64,000 bases of DNA from Erythrocercus mccallii (taxonomy: Eukaryota; Chordata; Aves; Passeriformes; Dicruridae), in assembly GCA_013397435.1 (NCBI GenBank), contig VZRG01000263.1, positions 372,001 to 436,000 on the forward strand, written 5' to 3'. The notes under the pieces were generated by a model. The model saw nothing but the letters and a program-made list of their open reading frames with translations, made no database searches and had not been told where the DNA came from. Every line of letters starts with the position of its first letter. Within the stretch, counting starts at the first letter, position 1. This document shows positions 1-13,922 of this stretch, piece by piece. A program made the position numbers and the translations under genes.

Positions 1-1082
1 TTCAGCCCTGTATCCCTTACACCAGACATTTAAGCACCTCACAGGTCTAGCACATGAATGTACTGAATGTACATACAGAATGTAGAGAAACGGGTGAAAC
101 CATACAGCTTCTAGGAAATAAAAATTTTGAAGGCAGCCAAGACTTCTGGAAAGACTGCAGATAAGAGAAGAATATGATCCTTAAGGGAGAAAAAAAAAGT
201 GGGAAAAGCTATAATATCATAGTAAACACAAAAAAGCCTCATTGGATTGTTAAATTAACTGTCTAATTAACTGGTTTTGTGTAATATAAATCTGAAATAT
301 TTACTTTTAAGAGTTTGTTGAATAGGGATGGATCCTATGTATCCCTTTTTTAGAATACAGACACAAAAGGATTTGGCTCTGGCACAGCAGGTAGAGACAC
401 AGAGGGGCCTGTGCCCAGAGGGAAATAAACTCCGGAAAAGAGGTTTTTATACTCCAAGAAGGCACCAAAAGATGAATACTGGGACATGTTCCTAGGCTGT
501 GGATTAAACTTCTGCTGCTCAAATTAGACACATTCTATATGTAAGGATACATTCTCTATGATCTTTGGGATTGTCATTCCTGACTTCTGAACTTAGATTT
601 GTTTTCACTGCCCTTTTTCTTCTGTTTTTTGGTTTCAAAATTTAACAAATTAGTTCAGCAACCATTTTCCCCACATTTCTTGAATAAGAAAATACAGTAA
701 GTTCTACTACTGCATTGTAATTATTTTTTACTAGTTAAAATGTTTCTGGGAAAAAATTCTGTGCCTATAATTTACTTTTCATATACATATAAACTCAGAA
801 TTGTATCTTATATTAAAAACCAATAATATAATCCAGTATTAATATTTTCAAATGTTTACATTTACAACCAGTTTTTCACCATCATAATCCTATTATTATT
901 GTTGTTATAATTATTATTTAGAATAAATACCTTTCATTATATAAGTGTTTGTAGTAAGCTGGCCTACCAGGTAGAGGGCATGGAAGCAAAAAAAGGAAGG
1001 CAGAGAACTGCATATTCTTGTCTACCTTCACAATTCTGATTCACTCCAATGTTTTGTAAGGCTTTCACTACTATCTCCAATA
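1..1082. other. Intergenic flank, no gene seen
   Basis: AT-rich sequence with short TTATT/ATT-rich simple runs near 890-925. The open frames are short, lack splice context and have no recognisable protein similarity. In vertebrates the side of TMTC3 away from CEP290 faces a long gene-poor interval towards KITLG (recalled synteny), which fits the emptiness here. Confidence 0.6.
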
Positions 1083-1777
1083 CATATTGTCTTGGTTTGA
1101 AAGACAGGTATCTGCTAAGGGGCAGGGCCTCCTTAGGAAAAAAATGTAGAATTCAAATCCCCTCCCTCCAAATTATTATAATTAGGAAATTAAAGGGGCT
1201 TTCAGACAGAGTTATGGGGATAGGGATAACAGTTCTTTACTAGTATTTATAACAGTGCAAACAAACAACAACCATTACAGCAATAATACTAAACAGAACC
1301 AGGCAAAACCTCGAGAGGCTTTGTTTTCACAAAGCTCGGGGCAGTCTGATCTCGCTCGAGAGCACCAGGCTGGAACGGTGGAAAAAGATCCCGGGCTGGT
1401 GGGTGAGATCTGAAGCTCTGTCGGTGTGGCTGGAGCAGCAGGGGAGGAGACCCAGTGCAGCAGAGAAACCTCAGAGCGGTGCCAAAGAAAAGGCAGTGGG
1501 AGGACAGAGCGTCCCAACAGGGCAGGGGAAGATGAACTCCAAGGGGCCCGGGGCCCAGAAGCCGAAGATGGTAGATTTTTCTCAGGACCCGAGCCAGTGG
1601 AGACAAAATCCTCCCGCAGCAGCAGCCAGACCACCCCTCTCCAATGCCAGGAGCAAGCCCCCCCCACCCTCCTTTCCCTGCCAGTCAAGCACCCCTAAGC
1701 ACCCAGCAATTACTTCCCTAGCAACCCACTGGGAAAAAATTCTACAAAGAAGAAACAAATCCAATCCCAACACATAT
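1083..1777 (-). mobile_element. Solo LTR of an endogenous retrovirus with 5-bp target duplication
   Basis: The segment 1,088-1,772 begins TG and ends CA and is flanked by the same 5 bp, CATAT, at 1,083-1,087 and 1,773-1,777; an A on each side allows a 6-bp reading. It is 685 bp long and more GC- and CpG-rich than its surroundings. No gag, pol or env is adjacent, so it is best read as a solo LTR left by recombination. Its left part (about 1,090-1,240) resembles an LTR I recall as common in songbird genomes. In that family the polyadenylation signal precedes the block near 1,225-1,245 when read on the minus strand, which sets the orientation; here the signal is changed to AGTAAA. Open frames inside it on both strands are by-products of its GC content. 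The family name would need a repeat library. Confidence 0.75.
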
Positions 1778-4714
1778 AAAAAGGAAATTATTTGCATCAT
1801 CAGAAAAAACCTGAATTCTACTGCAAATTTTCAGTTAACTTCAAGTACTACCCCATGAATTGCACCAGTAACTTGGCACATACAACTGTGGGACTTGTAC
1901 ATTGAGGGATTTGTCATAACATCGAGTTGTCTCTTTAAAAGGTCATTTATTGAACCTGTAGTGAGAGCATCACAGTACAAAGGAGTAAAGTGGAAAAATA
2001 ATTCTGGAAGACAATAAAAATGCAAGTTTAGACAACTTTTTACTCCTATGTTAAGATTTCAGTAAAATTATAACCACTGAAAACAAGATATTTTAATGTG
2101 ATCTATTTTTGTATTGTTCTCTGCAGAATGATTTCACATCAGATGCATCAGTTTTTAATAGGCATTGTTATTTTCACAAGAGTACCTCCAATTTAAACAT
2201 ACGATCTAAAATAAACAGAAGATAGGATGCAAATTCCTATCATCTCTTAGCTTAGAGTACTTTAAGGAAGCACAAAATTAGAATAAACTTCCTGGATCAC
2301 AAAATTTATTTATTATTACAGGTAACATTTAATGGATTCACTTTCAAAACTGTTCATAGCCTTAGCTTAAAATAACTTTTTTTTCCTCCCCCACCATTCT
2401 CCTTCAAAGATAGTCCCAAAATACATTGTTCCAGTAGACCGGGTCTTTTGCCTCATTTCCAGCTTGAGTGTATTTATAATTGTTTTCTCCCTTTTTGTTC
2501 TTGTACAAACATTGGCTTTTAGCCTAAATAACAATATTTCTTCCAGTTTTAACCCTTCTACTGAATATCTTATCAAAGACATGCCCTTTTAACTTGTTTA
2601 GCCTCAGATAACAAACTCTGGCTCTTTGTGGAAGACATTCCTCCTGCTTTACTTATCTATCCAGCAGAGATTTTGTGTAATTATTTTAGTTTTAATTTAT
2701 TGATCTTGGACATAGGCAATCAAAACTAAGAAATTATTCCAGATAAAGCATCACCAGTATCTTTATTTCGATTGGAGTTGCCTTTTCAACACAGTCATAT
2801 CATTTTCTTGTTAAATGAATTCACTAATTTGTAATCCTGCTGTTATGTAGGGCAGCCAAGTAAATTTCCACCTTATTTCTTTGCGAAATTCTGGCTTTGA
2901 ATAGAAGTGGGATACCAGTAGCAGGGTTGCGACGACCCACTTTTTTGGGGAAGGGTGCATCACTTTATACTATTTATTATTGAATTTAATCTGATTTCTA
3001 TTAATCCATTTGAAATAAGTGATTTTTATACAATACCATAACCTATATTAACAATGCTTACATATTTGTATCATCAACAACTACAATCAGCATTTTTACT
3101 GTATTTCTACCACAGTCATGACTGACATTATTAAATAAGTTCAGGGCCAAGTTGTTCTAGGAACACTGCTAGTAACTACTGTGCTACTAGATATTGTAGA
3201 ACTGTCTGTTGCTTTTTCCCTGTTGGAAAACTTTTATCTATCCCCCAATAATTCCATAAATTGTTGCAATTTGTAGTTTAACTATTAGTTTCTCCTGTGA
3301 AACTTCAGAAAGATTTTATCCAATGTTTTATTCATCTGTTAAATCAACCAAAAAATAGCATCTCAATTTACATAGATTGAGAACTTTATGGTATTTTACT
3401 TCCACATTTTTCTGTGGTCCATTGAATTGTCTTAGTATATGTGTGCATAAAATCTGCCTTTTGCAGACATGGATTACAGCCATTTAATTCCATTCATTTT
3501 TAAATTAATCATTTCCTTTTTCTTTTCCTATTTTTTTTCATGAGAGCCTGGTTTTGATATGCTGGATTTTTTTACAGCCATAACCTCCTAAATACTCTTT
3601 TATCAAAAACCATTTTAAATAATGTTACTTTCTGCAGGTTCAAAACTTAACTAAAAATTGGCTGGTCAGTATGCAAACAAATATTCAGGTCTTACCATAT
3701 CCTCAGCATTTTTCCTGTCTGTATCTGCAAAGTCAAAGCTCCCAAATATTTCTCTGGCCAAAACCACTGCAGACAAGACCTTAATTTATATTTATATAGC
3801 CAAAGCTGGGTTACAATAGATAATTGTTCATTCTATGTTACTCCAAGGGAAACATTTCTGTTTTTTTCTCTAATGATTTTGAAGAATAATATTTTTTTAT
3901 GGCATAGGTCAGACCTAAAGTCTATTTAGCTTTATGGAATCCCTGACTGTTTCTACTACCAAATGGTTAGGGGAAGAGTTTGGGAACAAGTTTGGAACTG
4001 TGCATGGTGGATTCTTCTTTTGGTATGTCCTATGAGGTTTTGTGAGTTTGCACACAAGTACCTTCCTAAATCAAAAGTTGCTCAGCATTTTACAGATCTT
4101 CACTTTGATGAATGTAGCTATTTGGCTCTTGTCATCTTGTCATCTCACCAACTCTAACATCTTGCAATGAAAAACAAAATTTAATTGTGTTCTGTAAAGA
4201 TATTATTTTTACCAACAAAATTTTCATCCATGTAAGTCATATAGCCTGGTGTTAAGAGAATTAAAGTGTCACTTCCTATTCACCTGTACTGTAAGTTGCA
4301 TGATTCTTCCCTGGAAAATCCTTGCATAAGTAATGAATGACTTTGCAATGCCTCTGCATTAATTTACTTGCTGTTATCTTTCTTTGTACGTTTTTGAATT
4401 CTAACACATATGCCAGGAGTTAGCCCCAGTGATATCTGTCATGCAAAATGTCTCACTCTGGCTCTGCTGAAGTGGTTGGCCAGCACAGTCCTATCCTCAC
4501 CAGGGCATGACTCCTGAGGGGCCTGAGGAAGGCAATATGCCAGGGGGTGATGAGCCTCTGAAAAGCAGGATCATCTGCAAATGGGAATGCTGTGAACAAT
4601 TATTTTCTTGCATTTATTTAGAGCTTCCCTTGCTGCAGCTTGTGTTCATTACCTTTCAAATTCTTTGCTTCTGTGGAAAATACCACCCCAGAGTTGAAGA
4701 TGGCAGTAAAAAGC
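1778..4714. other. Intergenic, no gene seen
   Basis: AT-rich intergenic sequence. Short open frames near 2,367-2,582 and 3,963-4,157 have no similarity I recognise, no promoter and no splice structure. No tRNA-like, rRNA-like or obvious LINE sequence was seen. Confidence 0.5.
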
Positions 4715-4830
4715 CCCTACAAGTCCCATCTCTTCTGGCAAAAATGAATCAGCTGCTTCAGCCTCTCTTCACACATCATATACTACAGCCCCTGGTCCCC
4801 TTGGATGCACTGCAGAATTCTTTATCAGAC
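4715..4830 (-). mobile_element. Old CR1 LINE fragment
   Basis: The plus strand reads like the antisense of the CR1 reverse-transcriptase 3' region: a cluster of TTCTCTTCTGG-like, CAGCCTCTCTTC-like and ACAGCCCCTGGTC-like words occurs in the same order as in the CR1 consensus I remember. Divergence is high and the limits are approximate. It could be a chance likeness; a RepeatMasker alignment would settle it. Confidence 0.45.
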
Positions 4831-7800
4831 GGCCACACCAAATGAAACCACAGTCTAGGTAACCCACTTTCAGCATCTGAAAGCAAATGCTTAGAAAAAA
4901 TGCAAAGCAACTTGGAAGTGATATTAATCTACAGTATACTCAAGCATCCAGTAATCTGTGGAGTATACATGTCTTGACTCGCTAGTGGTACCTTTGTGTG
5001 CAAAAATATTATTCATTTTTTATTATTCCTCTTAAGTCTTTCCAGTCATGTTGTACCTGCAATATTCCAAACATGGTCTTCACAGCAGTTTCGCTATTTG
5101 GTTCTATAGTATGTACATGAGCTTCAGGATCTATGCATAATCATCTTGAATTAAAACTAAAAAAAAATTTGATAAGAAATTTGACTAACATTTAAAAGCA
5201 AATTAGCATTTTTTTTTAAATTAGGCAGTTGCAGAAAACCAAGAAATTCTTCAAAAGAAAATAACAGGCTTGGAGGAAGGTTAACAAAAAATATCATGAA
5301 GACTGTCATATTTCAGCAGAATTAAGAAGCTTTGTAAGACCCTAGATGATTTTTTGCTAGTCCCAAATATATAATAAAAATGCCATTTTTATTTATTTCC
5401 TAGATTAGATCATCACATTCTTCCATGATGATAAGCTTCTCAGGTCAGAGGCCACATCTTACAGTGGTGTTATTTAGAGCACTGCAATTTATCCTGTCAC
5501 ATGGAGACTATGGGTTGGATCATTGCTTAAGATTTAGAGTTACTGGCCTAAGGTATGCAGAAGTTGCTACCAGGATTATGAGGAAAACATTTTGTAAATA
5601 GCTGAATGCAGGACAGAGATATAGAACAATTCTGGATAATTTTGTCCTCATCTGTAGATTGTTACAATCACGATCTTCTGCAAATCGTGTTCTCATTTAG
5701 CTTGTTGAATGAACCCTCTGTTGCACATTTTAAAGAGATACTTACCAAGGGGTCAAATACAAAGATAGCAGCTTTCACCTCTGAAATTATAATGAACAGC
5801 AGATAACAACAGTTTGAACAGTTGCTGCCCTTGGAAGCAGAAACTCCCACCTTCTCAAAACCCTGACAGATCACGAGCAAAAGAAACCAATCACAATATA
5901 CAACAGCAAAAATCAGCTACATGGTGTTATGCTCTATGTATTATACAACTATACTGATTTATTTATGTAACTCTCTACTTCTAGCTGATCACTTGCATGA
6001 TTTATTTAGCTGCCTCAGAATGGATAATACCCTGAAGCAGTTACTTGGTCATCAGTCCCTGTAGGTATTTTTCTGCATTGCTGATCCAAGGACAATAATG
6101 AAAGTTTTGAATAAGAAAATGAGCACTTTTCATAGTGAATGTTGAAATAATTGTGTTCTTTAGCAAACATATATCCAATTTATATACATATATAAATACA
6201 TATATACAAATGTATTTAATCAAAAGCAAAGAGCAGAACACTAAAGATGCTTATTAGCTATATATAAAGACTTTAATCCTTCAGTTAGGTCCTCTTTTCA
6301 GAAAGTTTTAATGCCACAGAAACAACAACAAAAAAAAAAAGATAAGAGAACAAACAAAAGAGAACCTAAAGACATTAAAAACAATAGAGACTGTGCTACT
6401 GAAATTCAATTTCACCCCAAATCCCTTTATGTGGATTCATCTAGAGCTGAGGAATTTTATGCTCAGAATTTTTTTAAAAACTGTTGTTTAGGTGGAAAGA
6501 TCTTACAGTCAGTAAAATAATCAAAATATAAAGGAAGTCAATGGAAAGAAGGATCCTTTTCAGTACAAGGTAAACCACTGCAGATAATAGGAAAGCCTTT
6601 GAAAAATCTTTGTGCATCTTTGTAATTTCAGTAGTGCTTTTATCTTTACGCAATACATTTATTTTATACATCAAATGTATAGTTTTTCATGCATATTGAT
6701 TAGAAGAAAAAAACTTCCTAAACTCAATTATACTTATTTTTGCTTCTCCTGAACATGCAAATTAGCTCCTTTGCAATATCTGTTAAACTGTCTGAAGGAT
6801 GATCCTTGGAATTGTAAATTTAAACTTAAATATTTGTACTAAAACTTTGATTATATTCACCCAAGTAAGGAGCAGAAATACAGTGTGAATTATACAAATA
6901 GTAGCGTTACAGATCATACTGTAACTTCATGAAACCCTTCTCATATAAATACATCTAAAGCAGTAGCACAGAATTCAGCTTCTTTTATGTTTTTGTGCCC
7001 AGTATTTGAATTTCATGAGTTTTTAAGCTGTCACATCCCTGTCCATTCTTTTTATGTTTGCAGCTATTTATACTGGAAAACTGATAAACCTATATGCACA
7101 GAGTTGAAGAAAACTCAGCATTCCAGACCTGTTTAAAATTTGTTCAAGGGGTAGAAAAGGTGTTCAGAAGCTCCCTTTAAGCTTCTTTTATCAACAGAGA
7201 AATTACTGTATCTAGCAAACTGAGTTAATAATCCATAACATCTGATATTCCTGTAGATGAAATGAACAGTGCACCCAAACAAACAAGCAAACCTTGATTA
7301 TTCAGCTTGAGGCTGAGGAGCGATAACAACTAATCCCCCATTCTGTCAGCTCCTGTTGTCACGATTTCCTTCCAGCTCTCGGTACTGGGGAGTAGGCACT
7401 ACACACCATGCTCGAATGATGCTCACGTACAACTAAAGTGTAGGGCTGGGTTAACAACTGCAAATGAAATCAAGGTGAGTGCATGTTCTAGATGGTATTT
7501 TAAAAATCAAGATTTATGACTTCTACTTTTGGTAAGACATCCTGTAATTGTTGTATTTTCCTCCTCCACCTACTCTCATTGTGAGGAGATGAATACTCAT
7601 ATAATTAAAAATACCTTACCATGCCTATTTAAAAAGACAATACCCTGATAATTACATGTAAGGAACAAACATATATGCTAAATAGGCATAGGATAGCTGA
7701 ACAACATGCTTCATTCCAGTGATTTATTCCAATGCATAGAGTGCTATATGGAGTCCTTCAAAGTTTCACATTCACTACAGTTACAGAATTCATAGCCTCA

Positions 7801-10289
7801 TACAAATCTTGTATCACCTTCCAAAGCTGTATCAAATACATCAAATTGCCTGCTACAGTGATCTATGAGTAACTAAAATTTTGGCAAGTATATATTTTTC
7901 CACAATGCCAAGGTGTAACCTTGCATGCAACACCCCACCAAGCCTAGATTTTCTTTGTTTCTGACCATAACCACAAAAGACTGAGCTCACCCATGCAAGC
8001 AGGTAACCCCTAAATTTGCTGTAATGTTACTGCCTCTGTATGGATATTTAGAAAAAGACATTTACAGATGTGTAAGCACTGGTGAAGACAAGTTGAACAA
8101 GGGTTTTTTACTCCCTTTTTTTGGCAGTGTCTTTCTTATACTGGTAAAGATGTAACAGCTAACAGTTGTTTGCATTATGCTGGAGTAATAACATGGTATT
8201 AATATTTTATTCTAAACAGAAATTCTTGGTTGACAGTAGACGGTATCCATAAAGTTATCTTTCCAGCAATCTTTTAAGTTATGACTGTGCCAGAGAAGGT
8301 TAAATGTGTTTTTCTGGGATGATTTCCTAGCCCAGGAAAATTATACAATTTATTATGTTGTTACCAAACCAAGATAATTATGCACAGAGTTCTCTGATTT
8401 ATTTGCTTCGTTTATTTTTTCTTTTCCTGTTTTGGTTTGGTTCTGTCATTGTTGCTTTTTATTAGTTGATACGTGTATGTGATTTCTGCTGGCTGTTTGC
8501 AAGGGACATACAACCCGCATGCAGAACCGCTAGTTTGTAGACAGGCACTAGACTGTAGAAAGGAATGATTTTAAAGTTTTAAAGTTTTTCTAAGAATATT
8601 AACTGCACTACCACTCAGAGCTATAAAAATGTCTTATCTAAGATTATTTAAAACAAAAAGTAGCACTGCAGCATTTGTAACATACTAAGCTATGTTATTT
8701 TGATTTCAAGAAGGAATATCTTGTGTTTTTATAAGCTCTGTTGCAGGTTTGGGGAACAGGTTCTTCTTGCTGTAGTTGAAACACTGTTGAGCGTTATATT
8801 TTTGTATGGAAAGAAAGTGCAGCAAAGGACGTCTGGAAGGTGTCTTACAGCCTTTCCACTCTCAAGTTTTCTGTCTAAGCAAAGCAGAATTCCTAGGCTC
8901 AAAGTCAAAGCATAGTTTTGGTTACATGGCAGCAGCTGAAGCAGGACTTTTCTGGAGTAGCAGGTTCTGCTGCAATTCCAGACATTGTGCCAGCCAGAAG
9001 TGAATTATAGAACTTTCAAGGAAAAGCCCAGCCATGTACACTCACCCAAACTGGGACCCTTCTTGGAGGTTTCGTGTAATGCACAGTTTGCAAGACACTG
9101 GGACGGGCTGAAAACTTCTCAGAATTGTTTTGATCTTCATTGAGTCTTTCCATAAGAAACTTCAGGAAGGCACAGGTGCCTGCACTTTTAGCCCAAAGAT
9201 CCACACCCCTGAAGAAGGTATGTGAGCTACAAGGCACAGCTAGATCATACAAAAGCCTCCTCTGACAACCAAGCAGCAACTGCCTTAAGAGCTGCCCTCA
9301 GTGCCCTCCAGGCTTTGATTACTCAACAGCTGAGAAAAGGAAAACTGCTGAGATGGTTAGCTGGACAACCTACATGCTCAGTGCCAAAATGTTTCAGTTG
9401 TTGCATTTTGAGGGCTTACTTCTCTTCCAGAGTATTGCCGTTTCTCCTAGGCCAGTGCTTTGCTCCAAAATGCCATTAAACATGAGGTTGCCTATCCCCA
9501 GGCCCTCCCTTCACAGCACTCTTCCTGTACATTTACTCTAGCTTGGCTTTCACTATTGCCTAATCAAGGTACAAACTGCATTGCAACTTGAAAGGACTTC
9601 TGTCCCACTAAATCCCTTCCACTCCAATCCCCAACACCTTATATGTGTCTGTTGGTAGGAAAATTTTCCTAATCTTCGCATACTAGACTATTTTCCTGCC
9701 AGCTAATAAGAAACAACAGACAAAAAAAGAAAGGAGAAGCGACTGATCATGTTTTTAACTGGTTGCAATGCAAAGAATATTTTGAAAATATGTAATACTT
9801 GCAATTAAATCTCAGGTTTCATGTACAAAACAGACAAAAAGATTGTATATTCAAAGGTTAGTTTACAATTGCATGTTGTACCTCTGCAACTGCCCAATCT
9901 CTAGATACCCAAGTGTCCCAACTATATGCATGCATATCCAGTTAATCCATGTTTGAGTCTATCTATGCATATACTCATCTGCAAAAGATCCAAAAAATAA
10001 TCTGACAAATGTATGCGTCTGTACTCAAATCACATGCACAAATACGTGTAATACTTAAAATGCTTATTCTGCAGCTGTATGTGTAAGTTGGAAAAATTTT
10101 GTGTATGGATGCAAAGGTGACAGAAGACTGTGGGTCTGATTTTCTGAGTCTGTGAAGTTTTCAGTCTATTAGTAGCTGATTTCTTCTTCCCTTGAGAGAA
10201 ATCATTCCTTTCAAGGATGGCGAATGTAAACAAGTTTTCTATTCTTCATAACACTTCTAAGTTCTCATAACAACCCTCTCACAGGTGTT
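4831..10289. other. Intergenic, no gene seen
   Basis: No convincing exon or RNA gene. It contains AT-rich simple sequence (for example 6,160-6,215, TATA/ATAC runs) and an A-rich tract at about 6,325-6,345. A short glutamate/lysine-rich open stretch at 5,225-5,281 ends in a stop and has no partner exon. The slightly GC-richer part at 8,930-9,500 yields several overlapping short open frames on both strands, none recognisable. Confidence 0.5.
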
Positions 10290-10450
10290 GTTTCTATTAT
10301 TTAACCAATGAAGAGAAGTGTTGTCTTTACTGACCAATTCCTTAGCGCATGTTATAAAAAGGCTGTGCGAAACTGTAAATAAAGCCTTTCTGATCTTTCT
10401 TCTACCTGGACTCAAGCTCTTGATTTTGTGTCCAACAGCGACAAAAGACA
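10290..10450 (+). mobile_element. LTR-like segment with core promoter and polyadenylation signal
   Basis: A TATA-like box (TATAAAAAGG, 10,353-10,362) is followed closely by AATAAA (10,378-10,383), then a TTTCTGATC/ACTCAAGCTCTTGATT/TGTGTCCAACAGCGACA-like stretch ending in CA at 10,450. This compact order is typical of the U3-R-U5 end of avian retroviral LTRs. The 5' limit is unclear, and I could not find a convincing target duplication or an internal region, so this may be the 3' part of a decayed LTR. Confidence 0.45.
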
Positions 10451-13110
10451 TCCATTCCATTTTTTCAGCAATTGCACTGAATGATTAGAGAGCTACAAAT
10501 TATTTTGTTTGCCTGTCCCACTCTTAGAAATTCCTGCTTCTTGCATGTTTAGTGAAATTAGGGAATTCTGAAAAGGGGTATTTATGGCTTTTGTACATGA
10601 TGATGGCAGGAAGAGAAAAGATAGGTTGAACCAGAAGGGGAAAAATACTTGTTGATTATTCTGTTCAACCTGCAAGCAGAAAAAGCCAAAATTATTCTAT
10701 TTTTGATAGTTTTCCTATGTGCAAATGCTATTTTGATAGCTTTTCACAAGCTATGTCACTTCAATTTACTGAACCATTTTTCTTGTGAAAGCCTAATTTT
10801 AAAATGTATGACCCATCCTAACAGTATAAATACAACTTGTTAGTCAAAATACTTGTTCTTACTAGCATTTCTTTGAGATAGACAATGGGGGAATAGAACT
10901 TGAGAACTGACTGAAAGACATCCAGCAACCTTCAGTTTACATCCATCTGATGGTTTTAGTTAAACCTGATGGCATTTCTTAGCATCAATAAATCTAACAG
11001 CTTCTGGTAGTAGCTCCTCCTGAAGAGCTACTTGGATGGTCAGATGAGACATGACAGAGGCTCAAATGCAGAGATCAAGACTGTGTCTTTACTCCCCTCT
11101 TCAATTTACACACCAATTAAAAATGGTGCGGCAACAGCAGTAACAGCAGCTCTTCATGTAGAAGAGGAGAATCTTGACCTTGTCTATCAGAATACCTTTT
11201 CATACTACTTAGTTCCTGCCATTTTCAAATGAATGTTCCTTCATCTTGCGCAGAACAATGGCTAATCTTTTTGCAAAACAAGGAGTTTGCAAAACAAGAC
11301 TTATGCAAGTTGAAGTTTCTATAAAAGTCAACATATTTGCTATTTTAGGTACAAGTATCTATTCATAGACAAGTGGTTTTCAAGGTGTGGTCAATCCTGT
11401 GAGTACTTCTTTACAAGTAGCACTTAAACATTCTTTTGTATGATGAACAGCTGCATACCATACACTTGTTCCTGTCAGCTACTTGTAAATTTTTAAAACA
11501 CACTTTTCTAAAACACACTTCCCCCCCCCCAAGTTATTACCATGCAAGCAATTGTTGTGATAACATTAAGAATGATACATTAAAAAGAAAATGTCTGTAA
11601 AAGGAAGCCCTTTACCCATTTAAGATCTCTCCCACAGAGATAATTATTACACCTTACACTTGGATTACTGCCTGAGGCAGAAGGTTGAGCAGGTATGGAA
11701 AAGATTAAGTTTGAACGGTAGAATTGTTAAGGAATACCTCCACATCATGAAATAAGACAAAACATGAAGAGTAAGCGTTAGATTTAATAATCAGTGAAAA
11801 TTATGACTGAACTCAGCTCTTACACTTCTTTTCTGAGAATTAAGGAAAATATCAGGTTTAGGTAATTGGTAGCATATTTAAACAAAAATATATGCATAGC
11901 ACAAGGATAAAAAGCAATACTGAAATTGCAAAGATTTTCATTTCCTATAAGAAATTAAAATTATGCACTAGTGAAAAAGTGTAAATGGGAATATTTCAGT
12001 AGTCAAAATAAATACTTAATAAAAACCACACACCCAAGACAAAGTATCAAAACAACAGAACTTAGTATTTGAAAAGATACTACCTACATTGCCTTGTGTT
12101 AAACATGACTAAATTCAGTGGTTTAATTATCGCACTGCCTTGAGCAAACATTGCTTACATTAGTGTTGTAAAAAGTCATGAGAATAGAGATATTGTTGCA
12201 ATGACAGAAATAGTAAAACCAGATTGCTATAAACATGGAATAATTTACTACACCAAGGTGTCAGTCCACAGCCATTAATACAAAGTCAACAGAATCGACT
12301 ACTGCATAGCGTACTGGTTACTGTACCAAAGTGCATTTATCAGTATTCAATGAACTGGGGAAGAAACCACTCTTTTTAATATAATTTTTAAAAACAATCA
12401 GATGATTGACAATTGAAGAAACCCCACACATTTCCTTTAAAACAAAAAAGCAGAGTCTTAGGATCTTAAGAGCACCATAAGATTTCTTACCAGGTAAAGG
12501 AGTACAAACCATTAGCATTGTACAGAAAGTTAATATATCATTCTATATTTAGAATGCAACTGAAAAATTTAGGGTATTGTTGCATCCTCCTATACTAGAT
12601 CTGGTAGCATTTTGATGACTTTGTTAAGTTCTGGAAACAGATAATACAAACAAAAACTAGTTTTCCTGTTCAGCAGAGGTCTAGAAAAATTTCAGCTGAT
12701 GTGTAAACTGAAATGTAGATAATGAGAATATAAACAGATTTGCTGGGGAAAGAAGGAGTGTCTGACTTATCTCAGTAATTCACCATTCAGTTCTTCCACT
12801 GAGTCTTTGAAAGTAGCATTACTTAATATCCCTGACTAGCAATGACTTCTATGAGTGCTATTTTCTCATTGTTAAGCATTCTGCATTGAAGATGCTTCTC
12901 AACCCCTTATCCTTCAATTCCCAATCATTCCTCCATCATATTTAAGAGTTGTGGTTTTCTCATTGTAATGCCTTTTACTGCTTGATAAGTGATATGCAGT
13001 CAACATTATTTCTATTTTCAAAGCACTGAGAACACTTTCCAGTTGGCTCACAAATTAAACAATAATTAAAAATAGTATTCTCCCCTTATTCATTTGTGAC
13101 ATAGTAACAA
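10451..13110. other. 3' flank and probable 3' UTR of TMTC3
   Basis: Directly downstream of the TMTC3 stop codon in minus-strand terms. The upper part is probably TMTC3 3' UTR, but I could not choose a polyadenylation site: no AATAAA is seen near the stop on the minus strand, only scattered ATTAAA (for example near 12,375 and 12,122). A run of ten C at 11,521-11,530 is a simple tract. Confidence 0.5.
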
Positions 13111-13922
13111 CTATTCACCATTTAATATACGTTCAATTTCTTCTAGTCTTTTCAATGCAGCAACTCTCTTTTTCTCAATGTCTTTGATTTCTTTTGTAGA
13201 TTTTTTGGGAGTCTGTTTGTCCATGCTGCTTTTCTCTGTTGGTTTCTTATTTTTTGAGTGCTCTTTATTATCAGCTGTTGATTGGATGGTTGTCTTCTCC
13301 CTTTTTGCTTCTTTCAAATTCTGAAATGAATTTTTTTTTGCTTCTGTAGCTGCAGTCCCATCTGATGGAAATGATGACTGTTCCACAGCACCAAGTGATG
13401 CAATTTTACTTCTAACTATATTTAGATGACGCTGAATATACTCTTCATGAGGTGCCAGTGCTAGTGTTTCAACCAGACATTTTTCTGCCTTTATTAAATC
13501 TTTTTCTTCAAAATAAACCACACAAAGATTATGTTTTCCTTGTACGTTGTTGGGATCCAGTTCCAAAATCTTTTCAAAACATGTTTTTGCTCCAACAATA
13601 TCCTTTTTTTGGTTCATGAGGATATCTCCTTTCAAAATCAGACCTTTGGTATGATCAGGGTAGTATCTCAGTAGGTCTTCCAAGACAGGCAAAGCCATCA
13701 ATTCTTTTCCTGTCTGAGAATAAAGCAGGGCCAAATTGAACAAAGCACTTCGGAAGTTTGGCTGTAACCTTATAGCTTTCTTCATCCATGCCTCTGCTTC
13801 CATGTCTTTTTTATCATCCATTGCTAGCATACCCAAATTGAAGTATCCATTTGAATCCTCTGGTTCTTCTTTCACATAATGTAGCAGTCTTTGTTTAGCT
13901 TCAGGTCTAAGTCGAGCATCAC
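13111..13922 (-). CDS. TMTC3: TMTC3 last coding exon 13 (TPR and C-terminal tail)
   Basis: 812 nt, residues 645-914 and stop TAG. It holds the last TPR repeats (GYFNLGMLAMDDKKDMEAEA, FRSALFNLALLYSQTGKELM, VQGKHNLCVVYFEEKDLIKA), a poorly conserved lysine/serine-rich stretch at about residues 825-885, and the conserved end. Acceptor CTATCACTTAG just above 13,922. The open frame extends further up to 13,953 but that part is intron. Confidence 0.96.

Noticed and set aside
1275..1858. Overlapping open frames of 90-151 codons
   Set aside because: They lie inside the solo LTR, occur on both strands and resemble no protein.
5225..5281. Coiled-coil-like reading (AVAENQEILQKKITGLEEG) after an AG
   Set aside because: Only 19 codons before a stop, no donor in frame and no partner exon. 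Low-complexity chance reading.
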